Below, in pieces: positions 25,845 through 33,092 of a stretch of 64,000 nucleotides of DNA (position 1 is the first letter of the stretch; each line of letters begins with the position of its first letter). The notes below the pieces were generated by a model. That model saw nothing but the letters and a program-made list of their open reading frames with translations, was not told where the DNA came from and did not search any database. The translations under genes were made by a program, and so were the position numbers. This DNA comes from Candidatus Scybalocola faecavium. GTDB lineage: Bacteria; Bacillota; Clostridia; Lachnospirales; Lachnospiraceae. The stretch is taken from contig DVFP01000026.1 of NCBI GenBank assembly GCA_018713145.1, positions 94,533 through 158,532 on the forward strand, written 5' to 3'.

Positions 25845-26645
25845 TTACTTTTGATACTTAGATTCCGGGGATACCACTGTGTTAGGGCACTCAAGGGCAC
25901 CGACACGCATTACCGGCTTAGCCCATTTTACAGCATTGCGGATGATCTTGCGCACGTTTTCATTAAAATAGGAACGGTTTGTTTCATGGCCTGGCTGGAA
26001 ATAAAAAATCTTGCCATAGCCCCGGGTCCATGTACAGCCGGAACGGAAAACCTCGCCGCCTCTGTACCAGCTGATAAATACCTGATCATCCGGTTTTGGA
26101 ATATCAAAAAATTCACCGTACATTTCCTCTTCTTCCAGTTCAAAAGACGCAGGGATGCCCTGAGCAATGGGATGGGTCGGACATGTGTTCCAAACCCGGC
26201 AGAAATCTCCTTCCCTCCACTGTAAGGTGCCGCTGGTGCCTAAAAGCTTCTGCATAGGCTTGCTTGGATGAGCGGAATGAAGGGCGATAAATCCCATGCC
26301 CCGCAGCACGTGGTCTCTAATGCGCTCTGCGATCTCATCCGGCATTTTGTCATGGGCAATATGCGCCCAATAGACTAAAACATCCGTATCATCCAGCACT
26401 TCCTGGGTCAGTCCGCACTCTTCCATCTCTAAGGTAGCAATATGACATACCTTGATCTCCTCGTCCTCTTCCAAAAGAGCCTTTAACGTGTCATGGATAG
26501 CTCCGTGATGGACTTCCTTGATTTCAAGAGCCCGGTCGATCATCCACTGACGCGCCTGAGCCTGATCTTCCCCCGGAAAAATTTCTGCTGCTTTAACATC
26601 CATTTGTTCCTGAACAAATTCATTCCAAACGGTAACCTTAATCAT
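25845..26645 (-). CDS. ThuA-domain protein (trehalose-utilisation type)
   Basis: 266-residue ThuA-like protein with a class I glutamine-amidotransferase-like fold (VLVYWAHIAHDKM, GMGFIALHSAHPSKPM, FYFQPGHETN). ThuA proteins occur with sugar oxidation or disaccharide genes; the reaction is not firmly known, and a role in keto-sugar handling has been proposed. ATG at 26645 follows AGGAGG by 9 bases; the eight codons upstream are discarded. It has its own promoter (26684-26711) and is followed at once by the AraC regulator. Confidence 0.85.
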   Translation of the reverse strand: MIKVTVWNEFVQEQMDVKAAEIFPGEDQAQARQWMIDRALEIKEVHHGAIHDTLKALLEEDEEIKVCHIATLEMEECGLTQEVLDDTDVLVYWAHIAHDKMPDEIAERIRDHVLRGMGFIALHSAHPSKPMQKLLGTSGTLQWREGDFCRVWNTCPTHPIAQGIPASFELEEEEMYGEFFDIPKPDDQVFISWYRGGEVFRSGCTWTRGYGKIFYFQPGHETNRSYFNENVRKIIRNAVKWAKPVMRVGALECPNTVVSPESKYQK

Positions 26646-26683
26646 ATGAAATAACCTCCTATTTTTCATTTTTCTCTATGGCT

Positions 26684-26711
26684 ATTATACCGTATTCTTC
26701 TGAGTTTTCAA
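26684..26711 (-). promoter_or_regulatory. Promoter of the ThuA-AraC unit
   Basis: Minus-strand TTGAAA (26706-26711), 16-bp spacer, TATAAT (26684-26689), leader about 32 nt. Confidence 0.65.
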
Positions 26712-26795
26712 TAACTGATTCTACTTTTTTCGTCTAAACAATGGTTTCTCCCTGTTCTAAAAAAAGCTGCCGTCAGCCATTAAACAGCAAAGCCG

Positions 26796-27824
26796 TTACT
26801 TTAAAATCATTTCAAGAGCCTTTAAGTTTATGTCCCAGTGATCCACCTGACGGGAATACCGCCATGCCGCGGTAATAAAGGCATTTTCCAAGGAACTTCC
26901 TCTAAGCCTCTCAGCATACGAAAGGTTTAAAACGATCCACACATGGAAAGCCATAAGTCTGACCTTTGTGCCCATATCCCCGTCGTATACGGCACCGGCA
27001 AAGTACATATAAAGATAATGGGCCGCCAGGTTCACAAGGAGATATTCTCTGGCCCTACATTCTTCAAGAAAATCCGCTCTGGCCCGGGCTGTATTATTTT
27101 CCGAATTTAAAATTCTTAAAGCCTGTCTCAAAAAATCTTCCCATCCATCACACACCGACTCCAGGCTAAAAAGCATTGTCAGCGGCTCCCGGGCTTTTTT
27201 CTCCCCAAAAATAAGCGGTTCAAACAGTGTCTCTACCCAGTGGCCATTGCTGGAAAATGCCTTCATCATACGCTTTAGCCGCGCCGGAAAAGGGTATTTA
27301 CTGTCACAGAGCATTTTAAAAAGTTTGTCCCGGACATAAAGCACCCGGTCCATACCTGGCAGAGGCTCTGTCATTTTTGCCTGTCTGGGAGACAAATGAT
27401 ATACTTTACAGCCCCGGGTCAAAGTAAACGCATGGGGATCGGTCAGGATCAGCCGGGCCGCTTCCGGACAAGACAGAGACAGCATTATCTCATGGATATT
27501 GCCGTAATCCTCCATATGTCTGGGATAATTTCTGCAGGTGCGGCACATTTTCTCCTTTCCCAGGTGCTTGTAAATATCACACAACCCCTGAGGATCCAGC
27601 AGCGGGCACCATCCGGTCTCACTTTTAAATCTGGACTGTCTAAAATCAATCCCCTCCTTAAGGCGGCGTCCGAAATCTCCCCGGACTTTTTTATAGATCT
27701 TTCGCGTATCGGCATCAATAGAAATATTCCATCCGGCACAGCAGGTTGCCGGACATTTACCGCCCAGGCAGATAAATTTTTTATAATACCCGGGATAAGT
27801 CACCTGGATCTTTACCTGTTTCAT
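26796..27824 (-). CDS. fliB: FliB-like flagellin lysine-N-methylase
   Basis: 342-residue member of the FliB family, which methylates lysines of flagellin. The cysteine-rich N-terminus is characteristic: CLGGKCPATCCAGW, then GWCPLLDPQGLCDIYKHLG and MCRTCRNYPR, resembling the metal-binding YkgJ-like pattern. The ATG overlaps the MarR stop by 4 bp (ATGA), so it is the last gene of the ABC-ABC-MarR unit. No flagellin or other flagellar gene lies in the window, so a different protein substrate is possible. Confidence 0.82.
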   Translation of the reverse strand: MKQVKIQVTYPGYYKKFICLGGKCPATCCAGWNISIDADTRKIYKKVRGDFGRRLKEGIDFRQSRFKSETGWCPLLDPQGLCDIYKHLGKEKMCRTCRNYPRHMEDYGNIHEIMLSLSCPEAARLILTDPHAFTLTRGCKVYHLSPRQAKMTEPLPGMDRVLYVRDKLFKMLCDSKYPFPARLKRMMKAFSSNGHWVETLFEPLIFGEKKAREPLTMLFSLESVCDGWEDFLRQALRILNSENNTARARADFLEECRAREYLLVNLAAHYLYMYFAGAVYDGDMGTKVRLMAFHVWIVLNLSYAERLRGSSLENAFITAAWRYSRQVDHWDINLKALEMILK

Positions 27825-28255
27825 AATTCGTCTCCTTCAAGATTTTTGATAATCCGCTGAAGGTATCCTAAAAGCCGGGACAGTTCTTCCTCCGTAAAGC
27901 CCTGACAGATCCGCTCATCCAGGCGTTCAAAACATTCCACGACTTTTCCGGCCTTTTCATGTCCCAGGGCTGTCAGTTCCACCAGGTTGGCCCTCCGGCT
28001 GTTTTGAGGCCGGGTCCGTTGGATCAGTCCGTTTTCCTCCAGCCGGTCCAATGTCCTTGACATATTTGTCACATCCATCCGGCACAGATCTGCCAGCTCC
28101 CTTTGGGTCATGGAGCCTTTTTGCTTTAATGTACGAAGGATCCTGGGCTGGCCCTGTCCCAAAGTCAGTCCCAGATCAAGAAAATGGGGCTGAAGCAGCT
28201 TTTTCCTGGCAAATTCCGATTCCATAAGGGCTTTTCTGATTTCCTTTTTTTCCAT
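27821..28255 (-). CDS. MarR-family transcriptional regulator
   Basis: 144-residue winged-helix repressor: TQRELADLCRMDVTNMSRTLDRLEENGLI (about 50-78) is the HTH and RTRPQNSRRANLVELT the wing. It is third in the transcript after the two ABC half-transporters (69 bases after the second), and coupled to fliB. The promoter of the whole unit carries ATTGTA repeats and a perfect palindrome that could be its operator. Confidence 0.9.
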   Translation of the reverse strand: MEKKEIRKALMESEFARKKLLQPHFLDLGLTLGQGQPRILRTLKQKGSMTQRELADLCRMDVTNMSRTLDRLEENGLIQRTRPQNSRRANLVELTALGHEKAGKVVECFERLDERICQGFTEEELSRLLGYLQRIIKNLEGDEL

Positions 28256-28324
28256 GCATCATTCCTCTTTCTATAAACTGCCGTCTTTTGGCGGCATAAC
28301 GACAGTATCCTGCCTTTCAAACTT

Positions 28325-30229
28325 TTATTCCAGCTCAAACTGCCCCATGTACAGTTGATAATACCGTCCCTTTTGCTCTAAAAGCGCCTCATGATCCCCC
28401 CGTTCAATGATCTCGCCCTTTTCCAGGACCATAATGGCCTTGGAATTGCGCACAGTAGACAGGCGGTGGGCAATGACAAACACGGTCCGGCCTTCCATAA
28501 TGGCATCCATCCCCTTTTCAATCAGCCGTTCCGTCCGGGTATCCACTGAACTTGTGGCCTCATCCAGAATCAGCACCGGCGGCTGGGAAATGGCTGCCCG
28601 GGCAATAGCTAAAAGCTGGCGCTGCCCCTGGGACAGGTTTGCTCCGTCTCCATAAAGCATCGTATCATATCCATCTGGCAAACGGCGGATAAATGAATCC
28701 GCATTGGCAATTCCGGCCGCTTCCCGCACTTCCTCATCTGAGGCATTTAACCGGCCATAACGGATATTGTCCGCAATGGTCCCGGTAAACAGATGTGTCT
28801 CCTGGACTACCATAGATAACGACCGGCGCAGATCATCCTTTTTAATATCACGGGTATCAATGCCGTCATAAATGATCTGGCCTCCGTCAATTTCGTAAAA
28901 CCGGTTGATCAGATTAATAATAGTGGTTTTTCCGGCCCCGGTAGAACCTACAAAGGCAATCTTTTGTCCCGGCTTTGCATACAGGCTGATGCCGTTTAAA
29001 ATCTGCCGCTCCTTTGTATATCCAAAAACCACATTTTTAAAATCCACACGGCCGCACAACGGCACAAGCATGTCTCCGTTACCGGCAGGCACGGCCCTTT
29101 TTGCCAGCATCCCTGCATCAAAACCGGTCCCTTTTGGCACCTTCCAGGCAAAGTCCCCCGTATAGCCTGAAACCTCTTCCATAGTCCCATCCGGATGGAC
29201 AGCGACATTGCACAAAGTCACCTGGCCTTCATCAATTTCCGCCGGCTCCTCCATCATTTCAAAAATACGCTCCGCGCCGGAGAGGGCGGCAAGGAGAAAA
29301 TTCACCTGGGAAGTAAACTGATTTAAAGGCATGGCGCTTTGGCGCACATAAACCAGATAAGAGGCCAGACTTCCCAGATCAAAAAGGCCGGCCAGGGTAA
29401 ACAGACCCCCTACACAGGCGGAAACTGCATAGTTGGCATAGGAAAGGCTGACCACCGAAGGCACCATCATGGAAGAATAGCTTAACGCGCTGGTAGAAGC
29501 TTTCCTCAGATCTTCATTTCTCCGGCAGAACTCTTCAAAATCAATCTGTTCGTGATTAAATACTTTTTCTACCTTCTGTCCGGCCACCATTTCTTCAACA
29601 AAGCCGTTGATCCTTCCTAACTGCTCCTGCTGCCGGGTAAAATACTTCCGGCTGCGTTTTCCGCTAAATTGGATCAGGGCAAACATAAGGATCATAAAAA
29701 TAATGACAATTAAAGACAGGCGGATACTCAGCACCAGAAGCATGACAATAGTTCCCGTAACCATAAGGAAGCTTTGGATCAGCATAGTAAAACTGTTATT
29801 TAATGCCTCCTGGACTGTATCCACATCATTAGTAAACCGGCTCATCAGATCACCGTGGGTATGGGCGTCAAAATATTTCAAAGGAAGCTTCTGAACATGG
29901 GCAAACAGATCCCGCCGGATCTCGCTGACCACTTTCTGTCCTGTAATGACCATGAGCTGATTATAGCCGAAAGTGGCCAATACGCCGCATAAGTACATGA
30001 TTCCCATAGCAGCTACAGCCAGGATCAGCCCTTTAACATCTCCCGGCAGGATAAATCGGTTGATTACCGGCTTTAACAAATAGGTTCCCATAATATTGGC
30101 CCCAGTGCTTATAAATACAAGAAGCGCTACAAGAAGCAGAAGCCATTTATGGTTCCCCAGATACTTCATCAGTGCCTTTATTGTCTTTTTGGTGTTTTTT
30201 GGACGTTTATATCCTACATATCTGGCCAT
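28325..30229 (-). CDS. ABC exporter half-transporter, catalytic-site subunit
   Basis: 634-residue type IV ABC exporter: six-helix membrane domain (about 25-330) and NBD (about 395-630). Walker A GSTGAGKTT, signature LSQGQRQ, Walker B LILDEATSSVD with the catalytic Glu. An extra linker of some 50 residues between TMD and NBD (CNVAVHPDGTMEEVSG region) matches the TM288-type subunit of heterodimeric exporters. Its ATG overlaps the stop of the partner gene by one base. Substrate is unknown; drugs or lipids are typical for MarR-linked pairs. Confidence 0.92.
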   Translation of the reverse strand: MARYVGYKRPKNTKKTIKALMKYLGNHKWLLLLVALLVFISTGANIMGTYLLKPVINRFILPGDVKGLILAVAAMGIMYLCGVLATFGYNQLMVITGQKVVSEIRRDLFAHVQKLPLKYFDAHTHGDLMSRFTNDVDTVQEALNNSFTMLIQSFLMVTGTIVMLLVLSIRLSLIVIIFMILMFALIQFSGKRSRKYFTRQQEQLGRINGFVEEMVAGQKVEKVFNHEQIDFEEFCRRNEDLRKASTSALSYSSMMVPSVVSLSYANYAVSACVGGLFTLAGLFDLGSLASYLVYVRQSAMPLNQFTSQVNFLLAALSGAERIFEMMEEPAEIDEGQVTLCNVAVHPDGTMEEVSGYTGDFAWKVPKGTGFDAGMLAKRAVPAGNGDMLVPLCGRVDFKNVVFGYTKERQILNGISLYAKPGQKIAFVGSTGAGKTTIINLINRFYEIDGGQIIYDGIDTRDIKKDDLRRSLSMVVQETHLFTGTIADNIRYGRLNASDEEVREAAGIANADSFIRRLPDGYDTMLYGDGANLSQGQRQLLAIARAAISQPPVLILDEATSSVDTRTERLIEKGMDAIMEGRTVFVIAHRLSTVRNSKAIMVLEKGEIIERGDHEALLEQKGRYYQLYMGQFELE

Positions 30230-31956
30230 TAAAGATCCGCTCCTTCCTTTTGAGATTCATAAATTTCCTGATAGATTTCATTTCCCGCCATAAGCTCCTC
30301 ATGGGTACCGATGCCGTTGATCCGCCCATCGTCCAAGACAACGATCTTATCTGCATGGCGCACTGAGGAAATCCGCTGGGCAATAATGATCTTAGTCATA
30401 TCCGGAAGTTTTTGTGCCAGCTGCCGGCGGATCTTTGCCTCAGTGGCAGTATCCACAGCGCTGGTAGAATCATCCAGTATGAGCACCTTAGGCTTTTTAA
30501 GCAAGGCTCTGGCAATACAAAGGCGCTGCTTCTGGCCGCCGGATACATTGACGCCGCCCTGGCCCATCTCCGTTTCATAGCCATGATCCAGACGGTCAAT
30601 AAACTCATCGGCACAGGCGATCTGGCAGGCCTCCCGGATCTCATCCATGGTGGCGTCTTCCTTGCCCCACCGAAGGTTTTCCACTAAAGTTCCGGAAAAC
30701 AGGGTGTTTTTCTGGAGCACCATGGCGATAGCGTCTCTTAAATGTTCCAAAGGATATTCCCGGACCGGGTGGCCATCGATAGACACTGCGCCCTTTGTGG
30801 CTTCATAAAGCCGTGGTATAAGCTGTACCAGCGTGGATTTTGCCGAACCGGTCTGTCCGATGATCCCCACGGTTTCCCCCGCGTTAATATGAAGGTTTAT
30901 ATCTGACAGCACATACTCGGCGGCTTCTTTTTTATACTTAAAGTAAACATGGGAAAAATCGATCTCCCCCCGCTGCACGGAAATATTCCTGGCATTTTCG
31001 TCTGTAATGTCAATTTTTTCGTCAATAACCTCTACGATTCGGCTGGCGCTGGCCAGAGAACGGGTCAGCATCATAAATACATTGGAGATCATCATTAAAG
31101 AATTTAAAATCTGAAGTACATAGCTTAAAAATCCTGTCAACTCTCCCACCTGCATGCCGCCGCTGTTGATCAGCCGGCCGCCAAACCACAAAATAGCCAA
31201 AATGGTGCCGTACATGACCAGCTGCATGGCCGGCATATTTAATGCGGACAAACGAAAAGACTTCCGGGAAATGGACATCAGGTTCTCATTTACCTGGTTA
31301 AATTTTTCCTTTTCATACTCTCCCCGGACACAGGCTTTTACGACCCGGACTGCAGTAAGATTTTCCTGGATGATCCGGTTGACCATATCGATAGCTGACT
31401 GCATTTTACTATACAAAGGCCGAACATGGCATATGATCTGAAAAAGGAGGAAAGCAAGCAGTGGCAGGGCCACTAAAAAAACAATAGCCAGCTGGGCATT
31501 AATGGAAAATGCCACCCCTGTGGCGATCACCAGCATGACCGGTCCACGTACAGCTGGACGCATACCTGTAGATATAGAGTTTTGCACATTGGTCACATCG
31601 CTGGTCAGCCGAGTGACTAAGGATGACACTCGAAACCGGTCAATATTGGAAAAGGAATAGGCCTGGAGCCTTCGATACTCTTCCTTTCTAAGCTCTGCCC
31701 CCAGGCCCTGGCCCGCCAGCGCGGAAAACCTGGCGCTTCCGATTCCAAGGGCCAGCGCAAGAGCCGCACAGATCAGCATCTGTCCGCCTTTCATAAAAAT
31801 CAGGGCACGGTCTCCATTGGCCACGCCCTCATCCACAATATCTGCCATGATCAAAGGGATGATCAACTCAAAAACCGATTCCGCCACAATACAGATCACA
31901 GCAAGAACAGCGTATTTTTTGTATTGATGAAAAAACGAAAAAATCCGCTTCAGCAT
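30229..31956 (-). CDS. ABC exporter half-transporter, degenerate-site subunit
   Basis: 575-residue partner of the exporter. Six-helix membrane domain, then NBD with Walker A GQTGSAKST, signature VSGGQKQ and Walker B LILDDSTSAVD: the usual catalytic Glu is Asp, as in the TM287-type subunit of heterodimeric exporters. The start is set at the ATG at 31956, 9 bases after GAGGTG; the frame is open to 32022 but those codons contain the promoter. First gene of the ABC-ABC-MarR-fliB unit. Confidence 0.92.
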   Translation of the reverse strand: MLKRIFSFFHQYKKYAVLAVICIVAESVFELIIPLIMADIVDEGVANGDRALIFMKGGQMLICAALALALGIGSARFSALAGQGLGAELRKEEYRRLQAYSFSNIDRFRVSSLVTRLTSDVTNVQNSISTGMRPAVRGPVMLVIATGVAFSINAQLAIVFLVALPLLAFLLFQIICHVRPLYSKMQSAIDMVNRIIQENLTAVRVVKACVRGEYEKEKFNQVNENLMSISRKSFRLSALNMPAMQLVMYGTILAILWFGGRLINSGGMQVGELTGFLSYVLQILNSLMMISNVFMMLTRSLASASRIVEVIDEKIDITDENARNISVQRGEIDFSHVYFKYKKEAAEYVLSDINLHINAGETVGIIGQTGSAKSTLVQLIPRLYEATKGAVSIDGHPVREYPLEHLRDAIAMVLQKNTLFSGTLVENLRWGKEDATMDEIREACQIACADEFIDRLDHGYETEMGQGGVNVSGGQKQRLCIARALLKKPKVLILDDSTSAVDTATEAKIRRQLAQKLPDMTKIIIAQRISSVRHADKIVVLDDGRINGIGTHEELMAGNEIYQEIYESQKEGADL

Positions 31957-31978
31957 ACATGTATTCACCTCTCTCATT

Positions 31979-32022
31979 ATTGTATATACAATTATTGTAA
32001 TGTCAAGTATTGTATACGTCAA
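31979..32022 (-). promoter_or_regulatory. Tandem promoters and palindrome of the ABC-MarR unit
   Basis: Two overlapping minus-strand promoters: TTGACG (32017-32022), 17 bp, TACAAT (31994-31999); and TTGACA (32001-32006), 16 bp, TACAAT (31979-31984). ATTGTATATACAAT at 31979-31992 is a perfect 14-bp palindrome over the second -10. ATTGTA recurs at 31979, 31994 and 32009, exactly 15 bp apart. This is a good candidate operator for the MarR protein. Confidence 0.7.
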
Positions 32023-32113
32023 GGGATTTCTTCCGAACAGGGAAGGCGGCAGACCGCCTGCGGGGTTTATTCGCCGCTCAGCAATTCATCAGCGGTGGTG
32101 TTTAAAAACAAAT

Positions 32114-32173
32114 ACTCTCTTTCATGCTATCTGATAACATTCAGATGATAATATGCTGAAAGAGAGTTTTTTT
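32114..32173. terminator. Strong intrinsic terminator
   Basis: ACTCTCTTTCA (32114-32124) pairs with TGAAAGAGAGT (32157-32167), with an inner TCTGA/TCAGA pair, then TTTTTTT on the plus strand; the minus side is also T-rich after the stem. No recognised gene ends here on the plus strand. It could serve a minus-strand transcript across 32201-32317. Confidence 0.7.
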
Positions 32174-32200
32174 CAAGTATCATTCTATTTAAAATCAAGG

Positions 32201-32317
32201 CTATTTATGTTTGTCCATTTTTTTGCTTTTCTGTCCATTTATTTCAATTCCTGTCAATTTTTCACCAATCTTGCCCATTTTGCCTAAATCCTGCAATATA
32301 CCGGCAAAACCCGGCAT
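32201..32317 (-). CDS. Possible 38-residue ORF (uncertain)
   Basis: An ATG at 32317 opens a 38-codon frame to a TAG at 32201-32203. The predicted peptide starts MPGFAGILQDLGK and has a lysine-rich end (KKMDKHK). No ribosome site is seen upstream, which argues against it; a divergent -10-like TATTAT sits about 20 bases upstream and a terminator lies just beyond the stop, which argues for it. The DNA within is built on a 20-bp repeat that is not in frame, so the element may not be coding. Confidence 0.25.
   Translation of the reverse strand: MPGFAGILQDLGKMGKIGEKLTGIEINGQKSKKMDKHK
32212..32280. repeat. Four 20-bp-phased direct repeats
   Basis: TGTCCATTT at 32212 and 32232, TGTCAATTT at 32252 and TGCCCATTT at 32272: four copies at exact 20-bp intervals, about 50 bp upstream of the promoter at 32324. 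Confidence 0.65.
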
Positions 32318-32323
32318 GATGTA

Positions 32324-32352
32324 TTGACAAGTTTACTTGGCATATATATAAT
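32324..32352 (+). promoter_or_regulatory. Full-consensus sigma-A promoter of the DUF-XRE operon
   Basis: TTGACA (32324-32329), 17-bp spacer, TATAAT (32347-32352): a perfect consensus promoter, so it must be repressed to be controlled. Operators lie within and just after it. Confidence 0.85.
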
Positions 32353-32373
32353 AAAGTTACCAAGTAAACTTGG
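32327..32373. promoter_or_regulatory. Paired operators of the XRE operon
   Basis: ACAAGTTTACTTGG (32327-32340) fills the -35/-10 spacer and CCAAGTAAACTTGG (32360-32373) covers the start of transcription. Both are interrupted palindromes CAAGT-NN-ACTTG, centres 33 bp apart. The XRE protein of the operon is the natural candidate to bind them. Confidence 0.7.
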
Positions 32374-32409
32374 CATAAAAAGGACTATGAATGAAGGGAG
32401 AAAAGGGGT

Positions 32410-32733
32410 ATGAACAAAGAAGAAATTTTGGAAAAAAGCAGACAGGAAAATAAGAACAAAGATATTTATGAGCAAGAAATCATAAAACAGGGAAATGCTG
32501 TTGTGACCAGCGTCATGGTGATTCTGGCAACTGTATTTTTTATCATCCAGGTTTTTACCGGCGGGGGAATCAACTATGGTTTATATGCTATCGTGTTTTG
32601 CCATTCTATGGTATTATCCTGGATGAAATGGGTAAAGCTCAGACAACATCCCCAGCTTGCTCTGGCATTGCTTTATACGGTTTGTATTTTACTGTTTTCA
32701 ATATGTCATATTTATAATCTCTTAACTTTATAG
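32410..32733 (+). CDS. Small membrane protein (DUF6442-like)
   Basis: 107 residues: a charged N-terminal helix (NKEEILEKSRQENKNKD) and three hydrophobic helices (about 37-55, 58-76, 84-106). Proteins of this form sit ahead of a small XRE regulator in many Bacillota; function unknown. AAGGGG precedes the ATG. It shares a transcript with the XRE gene 11 bases downstream. The family name is from memory of the pattern and should be treated as tentative. Confidence 0.75.
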   Translation: MNKEEILEKSRQENKNKDIYEQEIIKQGNAVVTSVMVILATVFFIIQVFTGGGINYGLYAIVFCHSMVLSWMKWVKLRQHPQLALALLYTVCILLFSICHIYNLLTL

Positions 32734-32744
32734 GTGGTGGCGAT

Positions 32745-32951
32745 TTGGATGATAAACTTATATTAAAAAATCGTTTAAAAGAAGCCAGGGCAGAAAAAAA
32801 GCTGTCTCAGACCCAGCTTGCTGAAATGGTTGGCGTTTCCCGCAATACGATAAGTTCTATTGAAACCGGCCAGTTTAATCCTACCGCAAAACTGGCGCTG
32901 ATTCTTTGTATTGCTTTAGATAAAAAGTTTGAGGACTTATTTTATTTTTAG
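32745..32951 (+). CDS. XRE-family HTH regulator
   Basis: 68 residues, a single Cro/CI-type HTH (KKLSQTQLAEMVGVSRNTISSIETG, about 17-41) with the short C-terminal helix of YozG-like regulators. It starts with TTG at 32745 after AGGTGGTGG. It likely represses its own operon through the palindromes at 32327-32373. Confidence 0.88.
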   Translation: MDDKLILKNRLKEARAEKKLSQTQLAEMVGVSRNTISSIETGQFNPTAKLALILCIALDKKFEDLFYF

Positions 32952-33033
32952 GTTTCTCCGTAAATTTGGGGATTTCCTTTGGAAAATGGCGGCGCCGCCC
33001 CTGTTTCTGAGCCAAATCACGCAATATGAGCAG

Positions 33034-33089
33034 CAGGCCAGACTTTTTGGCATCCTATCCAAAAGGATGTGAAAAGTCTGGCCTGTTTT
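33034..33089 (+). terminator. Intrinsic terminator of the DUF-XRE operon
   Basis: CAGGCCAGACTTTT (33034-33047) pairs with AAAAGTCTGGCCTG (33072-33085); an inner CATCCT/AGGATG hairpin lies in the loop; TTTTGTTTT follows. Confidence 0.85.
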
Positions 33090-33092
33090 GTT

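Larger units (their letters stand above)
31957..32409. other. Intergenic region ABC exporter / DUF-XRE operon (453 bp)
   Basis: Contains, left to right: the ABC tandem promoter (31979-32022), a GGCGG-CAGA-CCGCC hairpin (32045-32058), a strong terminator (32114-32173), four 20-bp-phased repeats (32212-32280) that fall in a possible 38-codon minus-strand frame, and the promoter with two operators of the rightward operon (32324-32373). Confidence 0.6.

Noticed and set aside
32212..32280. CRISPR-like array
   Set aside because: The repeated unit is only 9 bp with 11-bp spacers, far below CRISPR size, and no cas gene is present.
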